DNA of 64,000 bases from Helcococcus bovis (GTDB lineage: Bacteria; Bacillota; Clostridia; Tissierellales; Peptoniphilaceae). A program made the position numbers and the translations under genes. The stretch is taken from assembly GCF_046035435.1 (NCBI RefSeq), contig NZ_JBFNFH010000008.1; one strand, 5' to 3'. Numbering within the stretch: the first letter of the stretch is position 1; the number at the start of each line of letters is the position of its first letter. The notes below the pieces were generated by a model. That model was not told the DNA's origin, did not search any database, and was given only the letters and a program-made list of their open reading frames with translations. Positions 51,970 through 61,699 of the stretch are shown in pieces.

Positions 51970-54353
51970 TGAATTTTAGAGAATTAATGCAAAAACTTGC
52001 TGATGAAGCTTCAGCTTTGAAATCTAAATACATTGGTACAGAACATGCACTTTTAGCTGTTATGAAAACTGGTGGATTAGAATCAAAAGCTTTGAGTACA
52101 GCAGGCGCGGATTATATTTTATTAAAAGAATATTTGAAAAATAGAATAAATAGGGAAGAATCAAGTAAAATTATAGGTACTACACAAGAGCTTAAAGATA
52201 TAATGGATGATGTATTATTACAAAAAAAGAGAAGTAATAAAGACAATACACTTGAAGAATTATTACTAATAAATCTATTAGTTTCTGATACTTTGGCAAA
52301 AGAAATGTTAGTTGATACAAATGTAAATCCGCAACAAGTTTATATGATTTTGGATTATTATATAGGTAATAAAGCTCAATCTTCTCAATTGACACAAACT
52401 CCAAATTTAGCCAAGTATGGACAAGATTTAGTTGAAAAAGCTTTAACTAAAATAGATGGGGTTATAGGAAGAGATAAGGAAATTAATAGAATTATCCAAG
52501 TTCTCACAAGACGTACTAAAAATAATCCTATACTTATTGGTGAAGCAGGGGTTGGTAAGACAGCGATAGTTGAAGGATTGGCTAAGAAGATTGCTCTAAA
52601 TGATGTGCCAGATATTATGAAAGGTATGAGAATTATATCGTTAGATATGGCTCAAATGGTTGCTGGTACAAAATATCGTGGAGATTTTGAAAAAAGAATT
52701 TCAGATACATTAAAAGAGGTTATGTCTTTAGAAAATGTAATAATATTTATTGATGAAATACACACTATAGTAGGAGCTGGTTCTTCAGAAGGATCACTTG
52801 ATGCATCAAATATTATGAAGCCGTATTTAACTAAAGGAGAATTAAAAATAATCGGAGCTACAACTGTTGATGAATATAGAATGTTCATTGAAAAAGAAGC
52901 TGCTCTTGAAAGAAGATTGCAACCTATACAAATAGAAGAACCATCAGTAGAAGAGACAGTTGAAATTATAAAAGGTATCAAGAAATATTATGAAAAATTT
53001 CATAGAATTAAAATTACTGATGAAGTAATTGAAGAAGCGGTAAAGTTATCAGATAGATATTTAGTTGATAGATTTTTACCTGATAAAGCTATAGATGTTA
53101 TTGATGAAGCATCTTCTAATCTAAAAGTTGATTCATTTAAGATTCCTGAAGAACTAAAAAAATTACAAGATGAATATGCTGAATTAAATAAACAAAAAGA
53201 AGAAGCTGTAAATATACAAAATTATGAAAAAGCAGCCTTTATTAGAGATAAGATAAATGAAGTTGAATTGAAAATTATGGAATTTAATCAAAAAGAAGAA
53301 GAGTCTGATGAAATACAATACACATCAGAAATCACTGTAGAGAAAATTCGTTCAATAATTTCAGAATGGGCTAAAGTACCTGTAACAAAACTTACAAAAG
53401 AAGAAAATGAAAGATATAGAGATCTTGATAAAAATCTAAAAGGTACGGTGATTGGACAAGATGATGCAATAGAAAAAGTTTCAAAGGCTATAAAGAGAGC
53501 GAGAGTTGGATTAAAAGATAAAAATAGTCCTATAGGCACGTTTATATTTGTTGGACCAACAGGGGTTGGGAAGACTTATCTAGCAAAACAGTTAGCTGAA
53601 GAAATATTTGAAAATGAAAATAGTTTAATAAGAATAGATATGAGTGAATATATGGAAAAACATGCAGTTTCTAAATTAATAGGATCGCCTCCAGGATATG
53701 TTGGATACGATGAAGGGGGACAACTCACAGAAAAAGTTAGAACAAATCCATATTCTGTTATATTATTTGATGAAATTGAAAAAGCTCATCCTGATATTTT
53801 TAATATTCTATTACAAATTCTTGATGAAGGTAGATTATCTGATTCTCAAGGAAGAGAGGTAGATTTTACAAATACAATAATAATCATGACTTCAAATGCG
53901 GGAGCGTCTCAACTTTCTAAGAGAAATACAATTGGGTTTGAGTCTGAAGAAACAAAATCTAAAAGAGATTATGAGCATACAAAAGAAATAGTTAATAATG
54001 CATTGAAAAATCTATTCAAGCCGGAATTCTTAAATAGAATTGATGATATTATTGTATTTAACAGATTAAATAAAGAAAACATTAAAGAAATAGTTAAATT
54101 GAAATTAGATGATTTAATTGATAGAATTTCTGAAATGGGATATGAAGCAAAATACACTGATAAAGTAGTTGAAAAAATTGCTGAAGTAGGATTTGATGAT
54201 GTTTATGGTGCTAGACCGTTAGATAGAGCGATTAAAACAGAAATTGAAGATTTAATTGCTGAAAGAATATTAGAATCTGGTATTTCCAAAGATAAGAAAA
54301 TCTCAATTATCTTAAGAAATGAAAAAATTTCAATTAATGAAATAGGTAAATAA
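51969..54353 (+). CDS. clpC: ClpC-type AAA+ unfoldase
   Basis: 794 residues. N-terminal Clp_N repeat domain (about 1-140), first ATPase domain with GEAGVGKTA and IIFIDEIHTIVGAG, a middle UVR-type coiled region (NYEKAAFIRDKINE near residue 420), and second ATPase domain with GPTGVGKTY. It unfolds proteins for ClpP, whose gene is not in the window. The ATG overlaps the mcsA stop, and radA begins one base after its end. Confidence 0.94.
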   Translation: MNFRELMQKLADEASALKSKYIGTEHALLAVMKTGGLESKALSTAGADYILLKEYLKNRINREESSKIIGTTQELKDIMDDVLLQKKRSNKDNTLEELLLINLLVSDTLAKEMLVDTNVNPQQVYMILDYYIGNKAQSSQLTQTPNLAKYGQDLVEKALTKIDGVIGRDKEINRIIQVLTRRTKNNPILIGEAGVGKTAIVEGLAKKIALNDVPDIMKGMRIISLDMAQMVAGTKYRGDFEKRISDTLKEVMSLENVIIFIDEIHTIVGAGSSEGSLDASNIMKPYLTKGELKIIGATTVDEYRMFIEKEAALERRLQPIQIEEPSVEETVEIIKGIKKYYEKFHRIKITDEVIEEAVKLSDRYLVDRFLPDKAIDVIDEASSNLKVDSFKIPEELKKLQDEYAELNKQKEEAVNIQNYEKAAFIRDKINEVELKIMEFNQKEEESDEIQYTSEITVEKIRSIISEWAKVPVTKLTKEENERYRDLDKNLKGTVIGQDDAIEKVSKAIKRARVGLKDKNSPIGTFIFVGPTGVGKTYLAKQLAEEIFENENSLIRIDMSEYMEKHAVSKLIGSPPGYVGYDEGGQLTEKVRTNPYSVILFDEIEKAHPDIFNILLQILDEGRLSDSQGREVDFTNTIIIMTSNAGASQLSKRNTIGFESEETKSKRDYEHTKEIVNNALKNLFKPEFLNRIDDIIVFNRLNKENIKEIVKLKLDDLIDRISEMGYEAKYTDKVVEKIAEVGFDDVYGARPLDRAIKTEIEDLIAERILESGISKDKKISIILRNEKISINEIGK

Positions 54354-54354
54354 T

Positions 54355-55719
54355 ATGAAGTTAAAAACAGTTTTTAAATGTACAAACTGTGGTGAAGAGC
54401 AAATAGCTTGGACTGGCAAATGTCCAAGCTGTGGTGCTTGGGACAGTTTAGTAGAAGAAGTAGTAGAAAAAAAGTCAAAGTCACAGAGTTTAGCGTCAAA
54501 AACAGTCTATAAAAAATCTAATAGATTAAAGTCAATAAAAGTCGATGTTTCAGAGAGATTTCTAACTAATATTAATGAATTTGATAGGACCATTGGGGGA
54601 GGTATAGTTAAGGATAGCGTGTCTATTTTAACGGCCAAACCTGGAGCTGGTAAATCAACATTATTACTTGAAATCGCTAAAAATTTGGCATTAGATGATC
54701 ATAAAATTTTATACATATCTGGAGAGGAATCAGAATCTCAAATTAAAAATAGAGCTCTCAGAATAATGGAAGAAATTCCAGATGATATATTTATAATTTC
54801 AACAAACTCAATGGATATAGCACTTCATGAAATAGAAGAGGTTGACCCCGATGTAATATTTTTAGATTCTATTCAAACTTTAGGATTAGAACAATATACA
54901 CAACGTCCAGGAACTCCAACTCAGACAATAGAATGTGCTAATGAATTAGTAAATATTTGTAAAAATGCTGAAAAACCTAGAGCAGCAATAATGATAGGTC
55001 ATATGACGAAGTCAGGAGAAATGGCTGGTTTGATGACTTTAGAGCATTTAGTTGATACTGTTTTGATTTTAGAATCAGAATCAGATTCACAATTGAGAGT
55101 TTTAAGAACGACTAAAAATCGTTTTGGATATACTGGAGAAATTGGTCTTTTTAATATGGACGAAGAAGGTTTAAAAGAGGTGGAAAATCCTTCAGAATAT
55201 TTTATAACTCCAAGAAAACATCCGGCTGAAGGTTCAGCTATATCTGTTATAAAAGAGGGTTCAAGGATTATAACTGTTGAGGTTGAATCGTTGGTATCTC
55301 ATTCATTCACACCATATCCAATAAGAATAGGTGATAGTTTAAGAAAAGATCAACTTAATACTTTAATTTCAATTCTTGAACAAAGATCAGGTATTAATTT
55401 ATATGATAAAAATGTAATATTAAAAACAACTGGTGGTTTAAAATTGTCAGAACAGTCAGTTAATTTAGCGATAATTATTAGTATAGTATCATCATTAAAA
55501 AATAAAGGAATTGATAATTCTACTGTATTTATTGCAGAAGTAGGATTGACTGGAGAATTAAAGAGAGTTCCAGAAATTGAAAAGAGGCTTTTAGAATTGG
55601 ATCGACTAGGATTTAAAAAGGCTTATATTTCTAAGAGTAAGGTAGATAAAAGTAAATTTAAGACTTTAGAAGTTGTTGAATGTGATACTATAAATGATGT
55701 TATAATGGAAGTTTTTTAG
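54355..55719 (+). CDS. radA: RadA DNA recombination/repair protein
   Basis: 454 residues. Zinc finger Cys9/Cys12/Cys23/Cys26, RecA-like core with Walker A (AKPGAGKST), the RadA-specific KNRFG motif and a C-terminal Lon-protease-like domain. It promotes branch migration in recombination. The order ctsR-mcsA-clpC-radA follows the common Firmicute stress operon. Confidence 0.94.
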   Translation: MKLKTVFKCTNCGEEQIAWTGKCPSCGAWDSLVEEVVEKKSKSQSLASKTVYKKSNRLKSIKVDVSERFLTNINEFDRTIGGGIVKDSVSILTAKPGAGKSTLLLEIAKNLALDDHKILYISGEESESQIKNRALRIMEEIPDDIFIISTNSMDIALHEIEEVDPDVIFLDSIQTLGLEQYTQRPGTPTQTIECANELVNICKNAEKPRAAIMIGHMTKSGEMAGLMTLEHLVDTVLILESESDSQLRVLRTTKNRFGYTGEIGLFNMDEEGLKEVENPSEYFITPRKHPAEGSAISVIKEGSRIITVEVESLVSHSFTPYPIRIGDSLRKDQLNTLISILEQRSGINLYDKNVILKTTGGLKLSEQSVNLAIIISIVSSLKNKGIDNSTVFIAEVGLTGELKRVPEIEKRLLELDRLGFKKAYISKSKVDKSKFKTLEVVECDTINDVIMEVF

Positions 55720-55797
55720 AAGTATATTTGATTAATTTTTGTATTTTATTCTATTCAAATAGTAAAATATAAATATTATAAGATTAAGGATGTTTAA

Positions 55798-56583
55798 ATG
55801 GCTAGAGAAAAAGAATTTAAAAGTTTAGATGAGCAAGTAGATATTCAAATAAATGACAGAAAATTAAAATTTAGTAATAGAGATAATTTAAAAAGAGATT
55901 TACTTACTAAAAATTACTTCAATTTTATAAATGGCTTTGAAGATATATTTTTATCGAAATCTAATTTAAGAAAAATATACAAAAGAGCATCATATTCCGA
56001 CTTTAAGAGATTATATAAACTAGACAGGATGGTATCTGTTTATTTATTTGAAGAAATTACTAAAATAGAAACACAAATTAAAACTGCAATTTCTTATTAT
56101 TTTAGTCAAAAGTATTGCTCATCGGGTCTTAATAGTAATTTGAATTATTTAGATAAAAATAACTATTATGGAGCCAATTCTAGTGGAGCTTCCATAGATG
56201 ATATAAAAATGTTTAATAGACATATGTTGTTTTCGTCAAAAAAGGAACACACGCAACAATAAAAAATATAAAATTTACTGGTAACATTTCATGTTCTACC
56301 AATATAAATTATGCTTCAGATTATGTTTTAACAGGTGTTTTTTATGGTGTATTCAAGGGGTTGTCCAGAAATCAATATACTGGTAGTATTTCGATAAGTT
56401 CATCTAGAATTCTATCTTTTTCTTTAGGTAATTATACAAATGCAACACTTCCTACTATTTAATTTATATAATGATTTTAATTTTAATAAATTGAATAGTT
56501 GTATAAAGACATACTTGATAAAAAATAAGATAAGATTTAAAAATGAAATTAATAAAAATTTATCTAAGTGTATAAAATTATAA
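55798..56583 (+). pseudogene. Abi_2 (AbiD/AbiF-like) abortive-infection gene, broken
   Basis: The first about 135 codons are a good Abi_2 N-terminal half: FKSLDEQVDIQINDRKLKF, a charged RDLLTKNYFNFINGFED, then FKRLYKLDRMVSVYLFEEI and TQIKTAISYYFSQKY. The frame ends at 56262. An open stretch in another frame from about 56222 to 56461 (VVFVKKGTHATIKNIKF, then GVFYGVFKGLSRNQYTGSIS) is not Abi-like. A third piece (CIKTYLIKNKIRFKNEINKN) ends at 56583 and may be the original C-terminus. It appears that unrelated DNA replaced the middle. Abi_2 proteins give phage abortive infection; this copy is probably dead. Confidence 0.62.
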
Positions 56584-56755
56584 AATTTGACATTTATAAT
56601 TTTTTAAGGCAATCTATATATAGATAGAGAAAGTGCCACGACGGCGTCTAAGTTTTGTAGATAAAATATCTATAGGGTTTAGAGAAGTTACAAAAAAACA
56701 GGGGAAACCCTGTTTTTTTGTTTTTATTTTGCAATAACTCAAAGATTTAAAACCA
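56584..56755. other. Intergenic region with terminator hairpin
   Basis: A terminator hairpin AAAAAAACAGGG/CCCTGTTTTTTT lies at 56692-56719 and serves both directions between convergent genes. Upstream, 56610-56690 (around GTGCCACGACGGCGTC) is more GC-rich than its surroundings and has small self-complementary blocks. ATTTTGCAATAACTC at about 56727 resembles the end of the MITE-like repeats. No gene seen. Confidence 0.5.
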
Positions 56756-57865
56756 CTATTTCCTTTTATGTAAAGCTGTAGCAATAAAACATGAAAATGG
56801 TATAACTAGTACAAGTCCAATACTTCCAGCAAATATTCTTATAAATTCAGTTATGAATATGTCCATATTGTAGAAAAATGGCATATTTGAATTATATGAA
56901 AAAATTAGTATTGAAAGTGGAAGAGCTGAGGCAAAGTATGCCAGGACAAGAGTGTTAGACATTGTACCAATTATGTCTTTACCAACATTCATACCTGATT
57001 TGAATAAGTTCCAGAATTTCATTTCAGGATTTGCTTTACTTATTTCTTCTATAGAAGATGCTGTACTCATAGCTACATCCATTATTGCACCTAATGCACC
57101 AATAATCATACTTGAATATAAAACTTTTTCTGCTGAAATAGGGATAGGTAAAAATTGCATCATTACTGCGTTTTCATTGGATAGACCAGTTATATGTGAA
57201 TTTGGTCCGAATATACTTGCAATTAAAAATGAAATAAATATTCCAAATATAGTTGCCAGTATAGCAGCAAGAGTCTTTTTAGCGAATTTTCCTATAATTA
57301 AAAGAGTTATTATAGTATTAATTATTGATGTAATAATTGTAGATAAAATAGGAGGATATCCTAAGGTTATTAAATAAATTAGAATTAAAATCATCGCTAT
57401 GGATACAAACATAGTTATTAATGATTTTATTCCGGATTTTTGCGCAATTAAAATGACAATAATTATAAAAAGAGCTAAAAGATAATATGCCCAAGTCATT
57501 CTATAATGATCATAAATTACAAATTCCGATGATCCTTCATTTTGAAATATTATTACAGTTTGTCCTTCTTTATATTCTATTTGAAATTGTGTATTTTTAA
57601 GAATTATTTTATTTATCTCAATGTCCTTTCCAGACAATTCACCATCTAAAATAACTAGATTATATTTTTCAAATTTATCTTTTCCGTTATCATATTTTTT
57701 AATATTATTAATTTTAGCTTTATAAAATTTTGAAATATTTTTTTGTATACCATTTGCTTGTATTTGTTGATTATTTTGAATTTCATTATTTGCTGCAAGT
57801 GATGTATTATTAAATAAAATTAAGATTAAAATTAGAATAATGTAAATTTGCTTTTTCATGTTCAC
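56756..57865 (-). CDS. YibE/F-family membrane protein
   Basis: 369 residues. Signal peptide or first span, an extracytoplasmic beta-rich part (about 30-120), then about seven membrane spans. The segment SSMIIGALGAIMDVAMSTASSIEE is the hallmark of the YibE/F family. The function is not established; some members border transporter genes. TGAGGTGAAC precedes the ATG. Confidence 0.85.
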   Translation of the reverse strand: MNMKKQIYIILILILILFNNTSLAANNEIQNNQQIQANGIQKNISKFYKAKINNIKKYDNGKDKFEKYNLVILDGELSGKDIEINKIILKNTQFQIEYKEGQTVIIFQNEGSSEFVIYDHYRMTWAYYLLALFIIIVILIAQKSGIKSLITMFVSIAMILILIYLITLGYPPILSTIITSIINTIITLLIIGKFAKKTLAAILATIFGIFISFLIASIFGPNSHITGLSNENAVMMQFLPIPISAEKVLYSSMIIGALGAIMDVAMSTASSIEEISKANPEMKFWNLFKSGMNVGKDIIGTMSNTLVLAYFASALPLSILIFSYNSNMPFFYNMDIFITEFIRIFAGSIGLVLVIPFSCFIATALHKRK

Positions 57866-57944
57866 CTCATTTTTTTATTTTTATTATATAAAAAAATTGT
57901 TTTTGTTGACAAGCGCAAAATGGTTTGATATGATATTAAAAATA

Positions 57945-58200
57945 TTAAATGTTTTGAAGAGAAGAGTAGTTATATTGTAAGCTAAAGCGAGTCTTGTATG
58001 GTGTGAGGAGATAGTGTAATTTATAATGAAAAGAGACTCTGAACTAATATGTTGATATGTAGGCATATTCGGGTAGCCCGTTACAGCAAAGAGTAATGAT
58101 AGTTACTTGATGAGATTTATTTTGTGAGAAATAAGTGAAAATGGGTGGTACCACGAATGTTAACCGAGCTTCGTCCTATTAAGGATATGCTCGTTTTTTT
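57945..58200 (+). ncRNA. T-box leader controlling the amino-acid ABC transporter
   Basis: A specifier-type stem I (GAGTC at about 57989 pairing with GACTC at about 58035) is followed by the invariant antiterminator core GGGTGGTACCACG (58143-58155). A terminator stem CGAGC/GCTCG (58165-58169 and 58189-58193) then leads into seven T residues. Uncharged tRNA would bind the leader and let transcription proceed into the transporter. The specifier region reads TGAACTAATATG; CTA (Leu) or ACT (Thr) are possible, and I cannot decide without folding. Confidence 0.9.
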
Positions 58201-58222
58201 ATTTTAAATTTGGGAGGAAAAG

Positions 58223-59692
58223 ATGAAAAAGATACTAATTAATATTTTAGTTGCATTCCTACTTTTTGTGAATGTGGCTAATGTATTTGCACAGGAAGAA
58301 AAGAAGGATACACTTACAGTTGCGACAAATGCGACATTCCCACCTTATGAATTTATTAAGGATGGAAAAATTGTCGGGATTGATATTGAAATAGCTAATA
58401 AATTGGCGAGAAAGCTTAATTTGAAGTTAAATGTGGTAGATATGGAGTTTAATACAATAATTTCTTCAATTGAGAGTGGCAAGGCTGATATTGGTATGGC
58501 AGGAATGACGGTGACGGAGGAAAGGTTGAAATCAATAAACTTTTCTATGCCTTATGCAAAAAGCACGCAAATTGTTTTGATTAACTCAAATTCAAAATTT
58601 GTCAAGATTGAGGAATTGAAAGGTAAAAAGATTGGTACTCAACTTGGAACTACAGGAGATATTTATTCAAAAGATGATTTTGGTGAAAAAAATGTGCAGT
58701 CATTTGATAAGATTTCAGATGCGATTTTAGCTATGAAGAATGGTAAAATTGACGCAATCATGATAGATCAGCAAACCGGAGAAAATTATTTGTCAAATGA
58801 TAGTGCTTTGAAGAAAATAGAATCCCCATATGTTGAAGAAGAATACGCTATTGCCATTGGAAAAAATAACAAAGAGCTATTGAATAAAATTAATATTGCT
58901 ATTAGAGAAATGCAAAATGATGGAACAATTAAGGAAATTGTAAATAAATATATTGTTACAAAAGATGAAAAAGTTCAATCATTTTCTTTAATAAATAAAA
59001 TAAAGGAAACACTTTTTGAAGATGGAATGTGGAAGTATTTGGCAACAGGACTGAAAATAACGCTTATAGTTACATTCTTTTCATTGATATTAGGGGTGAC
59101 ATTGGGATTATTAATTTCCATAATTAAGCTATATCATGCAGAATTAAATCCACAATTTAATTCATTAAGAGGAATTTTGTTAATAGTATTAAATAGAATT
59201 GTTTCAATATTTGTTTCACTAATTAGAGGAACGCCAACAATGATACAACTTTTGATTATGTTTAATATCATTCTTTCATCAGTTAAAAATTTGGAGATTG
59301 TTGCAATTCTTACATTTGGAATAAATTCTTCCGCTTATGTTGCTGAGATTTTTAGAGGAGCATTTAAATCGGTTAAAAAAGGGGAAATAGAGGCGGCAAG
59401 AGCTTTGGGGATGAGCTTTTCTCAAACGTTTAGAAAGATAATATTACCGCAATCTTTAGTTTTAAGTTTGCCGGTATTAGGCAATGAATGCATAACTTTA
59501 TTAAAAGAAACATCTATTGCGGGAGCAATAGGTTTGTTAGAACTTACAAGAGGTGCAAATATAATAATAAGTAACAAGTTTACAGCATATATTCCATATT
59601 TTACTACAGCATTAATTTATTATTTAATGGTTAAAATATTGGAAATTACATTTAAGAAATTAGAAGGGAAGTTTAATTATGTTAGAGATTAA
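58223..59692 (+). CDS. Amino-acid ABC transporter, fused substrate-binding protein and permease
   Basis: 489 residues. Signal peptide (about 1-24), solute-binding domain of the polar amino acid family (about 30-250; TVATNATFPPYEFIKDGKIV and GKADIGMAGMTVTEERLKS), then a His/Glu/Gln-family permease (about 265-489) with the EAARALGMSFSQTF loop that docks the ATPase. Fusion of receptor and permease is common in this family in streptococci and relatives. GGGAGG precedes the ATG. Expression is set by the T-box upstream, so the cargo should match the T-box amino acid. Confidence 0.92.
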   Translation: MKKILINILVAFLLFVNVANVFAQEEKKDTLTVATNATFPPYEFIKDGKIVGIDIEIANKLARKLNLKLNVVDMEFNTIISSIESGKADIGMAGMTVTEERLKSINFSMPYAKSTQIVLINSNSKFVKIEELKGKKIGTQLGTTGDIYSKDDFGEKNVQSFDKISDAILAMKNGKIDAIMIDQQTGENYLSNDSALKKIESPYVEEEYAIAIGKNNKELLNKINIAIREMQNDGTIKEIVNKYIVTKDEKVQSFSLINKIKETLFEDGMWKYLATGLKITLIVTFFSLILGVTLGLLISIIKLYHAELNPQFNSLRGILLIVLNRIVSIFVSLIRGTPTMIQLLIMFNIILSSVKNLEIVAILTFGINSSAYVAEIFRGAFKSVKKGEIEAARALGMSFSQTFRKIILPQSLVLSLPVLGNECITLLKETSIAGAIGLLELTRGANIIISNKFTAYIPYFTTALIYYLMVKILEITFKKLEGKFNYVRD

Positions 59693-60398
59693 AAATATAA
59701 GTAAGACCTTTAATACAAAGGTGCTTGATAATGTTAGTTTAGAAATTAATAAAGGAGAAATTGTTGTTATAATTGGGCCATCAGGTTCTGGAAAGTCTAC
59801 AATACTTAGAACTATGAATCTTTTAGAAACTCCAGATGAAGGACAAATTTTCTTAGATGGAATTGAGATTAACAAATCTACTAATATTAATAAATTTAGA
59901 GAAAAAGTAGGAATGGTTTTTCAAAACTTCAATCTTTTCTCACATTTAACAATACTTAAAAATTTAACTTTAGCGCCAGTCACATCTAAAACATTGACTG
60001 AAAAAGAAGCTACATCAAAAGCTATGGAATTGCTTGGAAAAATTGGATTGTCCGATAAAAAAGATGCATATCCAAGTGAATTGTCAGGTGGACAAAAGCA
60101 GAGAATCGCAATCATTCGTACTTTAATGATGAATCCGGAACTTGTATTATTTGATGAGCCAACATCAGCTTTAGACCCGCAAAGAGTTGGAGAAGTTTTA
60201 GGACTGATGGAGACTTTAGCAAAAGAAGGGATGACAATGGTAGTTGTAACTCATGAAATGGGATTTGCGAAAAAAGTTGCTAATAGAATTATTTTTGTAG
60301 AGAATGGAAAAATAATAGAAGATACCAAAAATGTAAAGACTTTTTTTGAAAAATCAGAAAATGAAAGGGTTAAAGAATTTTTAGAAAAAATTTTATGA
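59679..60398 (+). CDS. Amino-acid ABC transporter ATP-binding protein
   Basis: 239 residues. Walker A (GPSGSGKST), Q-loop, signature LSGGQKQR, Walker B (ELVLFDEPTSALD) and switch His (VVTHEMGFA) are complete. It overlaps the receptor/permease gene by 14 bases and powers that importer. Confidence 0.94.
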   Translation: MLEIKNISKTFNTKVLDNVSLEINKGEIVVIIGPSGSGKSTILRTMNLLETPDEGQIFLDGIEINKSTNINKFREKVGMVFQNFNLFSHLTILKNLTLAPVTSKTLTEKEATSKAMELLGKIGLSDKKDAYPSELSGGQKQRIAIIRTLMMNPELVLFDEPTSALDPQRVGEVLGLMETLAKEGMTMVVVTHEMGFAKKVANRIIFVENGKIIEDTKNVKTFFEKSENERVKEFLEKIL

Positions 60399-60417
60399 TT
60401 ATTTGTATAATGTAAAA

Positions 60418-60463
60418 ACAAACACCAATTATTAAATTTTATTAATAATTAGTGTTTGTTTTT
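60418..60463 (+). terminator. Terminator of the amino-acid transporter operon
   Basis: Stem ACAAACAC...GTGTTTGT extended by AATTATTA/TAATAATT (arms 60418-60434 and 60443-60459), followed by TTTTT. The remaining bases to 60594 carry an A12 run at about 60479 and a ribosome binding site for the following pseudogene, with no other gene. Confidence 0.82.
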
Positions 60464-60594
60464 AGGTTAAATATTCAAAAAAAAAAAAAAGATACAAATT
60501 ATGATATTATTAATTAGCTATAAAAATTATATAGTAATAAATAAGTATTAATCTGGACTTGAAAAGTTTAATATATCCAAAAAAAGGAGAAAAA

Positions 60595-61517
60595 ACGAAA
60601 AAATAACAAAGAAAATTTTGTCAGTTGTTTTAGCATTCTTAATGATGTTAAATGTACTGACCGGATTGATTCCTCATAGAGTTGTTAAAGCTCAAAACGA
60701 TAACAATGATAAGGTGTATGTTAGTATATCAAAAATAGATTAAAACGGTTATTTACTATCAGGTACTAAATTAAAGGTAACTGATAGTTAAAATAAAGAA
60801 ACTATAATTGAGGAATGGAAAAGTACGGAGGAACCAAATATAGTTGATGGTAAATATAAAGAATTTTCATTGACACTTGGTAAATATAAATTTGTCAAAA
60901 CATTAGAAAATAATAGTATATATACAAAAGCAAAAGATATATCATTTTCAATATTGTCATCAGGAAAGCTTGAAATGGATAAAGACAATTATTCAAGATC
61001 TAAATATGATCAAGATTCAAAGACAATTACTATGGTGAATGAATATTTAGAACATGATGTAAAATTCTCAAAACAAGATATAGCTGGAAAAGAATTAGAA
61101 GGTGCAACAATAGAACTATGGAGAGATGGAGAAAAGATCGACTCATGGACAAGTGGTAAAACAGCAAAAGAATTAAGCTTAAGAGCAGGCACATACACAA
61201 TGATAGAAACATTAGCACCAAAAGGTTACAAAGTATCAACATCAATAACATTTACAGTAACAGAAGATATGAAGATTGCAGATGTTAAAGTACAAGGACA
61301 AAATAAAGTTGATGCTGAAGGTAAAGTTGTTGTGATGGTGGATGAAGCTATCGAAGAAACGAAAGGTGAAACAAGAATAGAAACTAAGCAAGAAACAAAG
61401 AACGAAAATAATGAAAATCCAGAAACAGGTGATGCAGGGGTTGCTTCATTTGTAGGAATATTATTAATTTCTGGTTTAGCACTTTTTGCTTCGAGAAAAA
61501 AAGAAGAAGTTAAATAA
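60595..61517 (+). pseudogene. Cna-B cell-wall-anchored surface protein, inactivated
   Basis: AAAAAAGGAGAAAAA is followed by ACG where ATG is expected, and the next A-run is one base short. Read in frame from 60598 the sequence gives KITKKILSVVLAFLMML and a typical signal peptide. TAA codons interrupt it after KVYVSISKID and again after KLKVTDS. The remainder is open: a Cna-B/SpaA domain (SKQDIAGKELEGATIELW, then AGTYTMIETLAPKGYKV), an acidic Thr/Glu linker and a sorting signal (NPETGD, hydrophobic span, SRKKEEVK). Loss of the start, a frameshift and two stops make it a pseudogene. Part of it, from about 60870, stays open. Confidence 0.8.
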
Positions 61518-61537
61518 TAATTTAATATAAATTTTTT

Positions 61538-61570
61538 ATCAGTCAGGTTTAAAATCTGACTGATTTTTTT
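61538..61570 (+). terminator. Terminator after the surface-protein pseudogene
   Basis: Stem ATCAGTCAG/CTGACTGAT (61538-61546 and 61556-61564) followed by TTTTTT. Confidence 0.82.
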
Positions 61571-61642
61571 ATAATAAGATTCTCAATATAGAAATAAAAT
61601 TAAAGAATCTAAGAATTACCTTCAAGAAATCAATAAAAAGTA

Positions 61643-61699
61643 TTGACATATTTATTGTATCTCTGTATTATATAATTAATACGGAGATAAGGGGGGGGG
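61643..61699 (+). promoter_or_regulatory. Promoter, palindromic operator and G9 tract of the GntR/ABC operon
   Basis: TTGACA (61643-61648), 17-bp spacer, TATTAT (61666-61671). An inverted repeat TATCTCTGTATT / AATACGGAGATA (61658-61669 and 61678-61689, 11 of 12 bases) covers the -10 and start, the usual place for YtrA-type GntR self-repression. Nine consecutive G residues (61691-61699) form the ribosome binding site three bases before the ATG. Confidence 0.8.
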
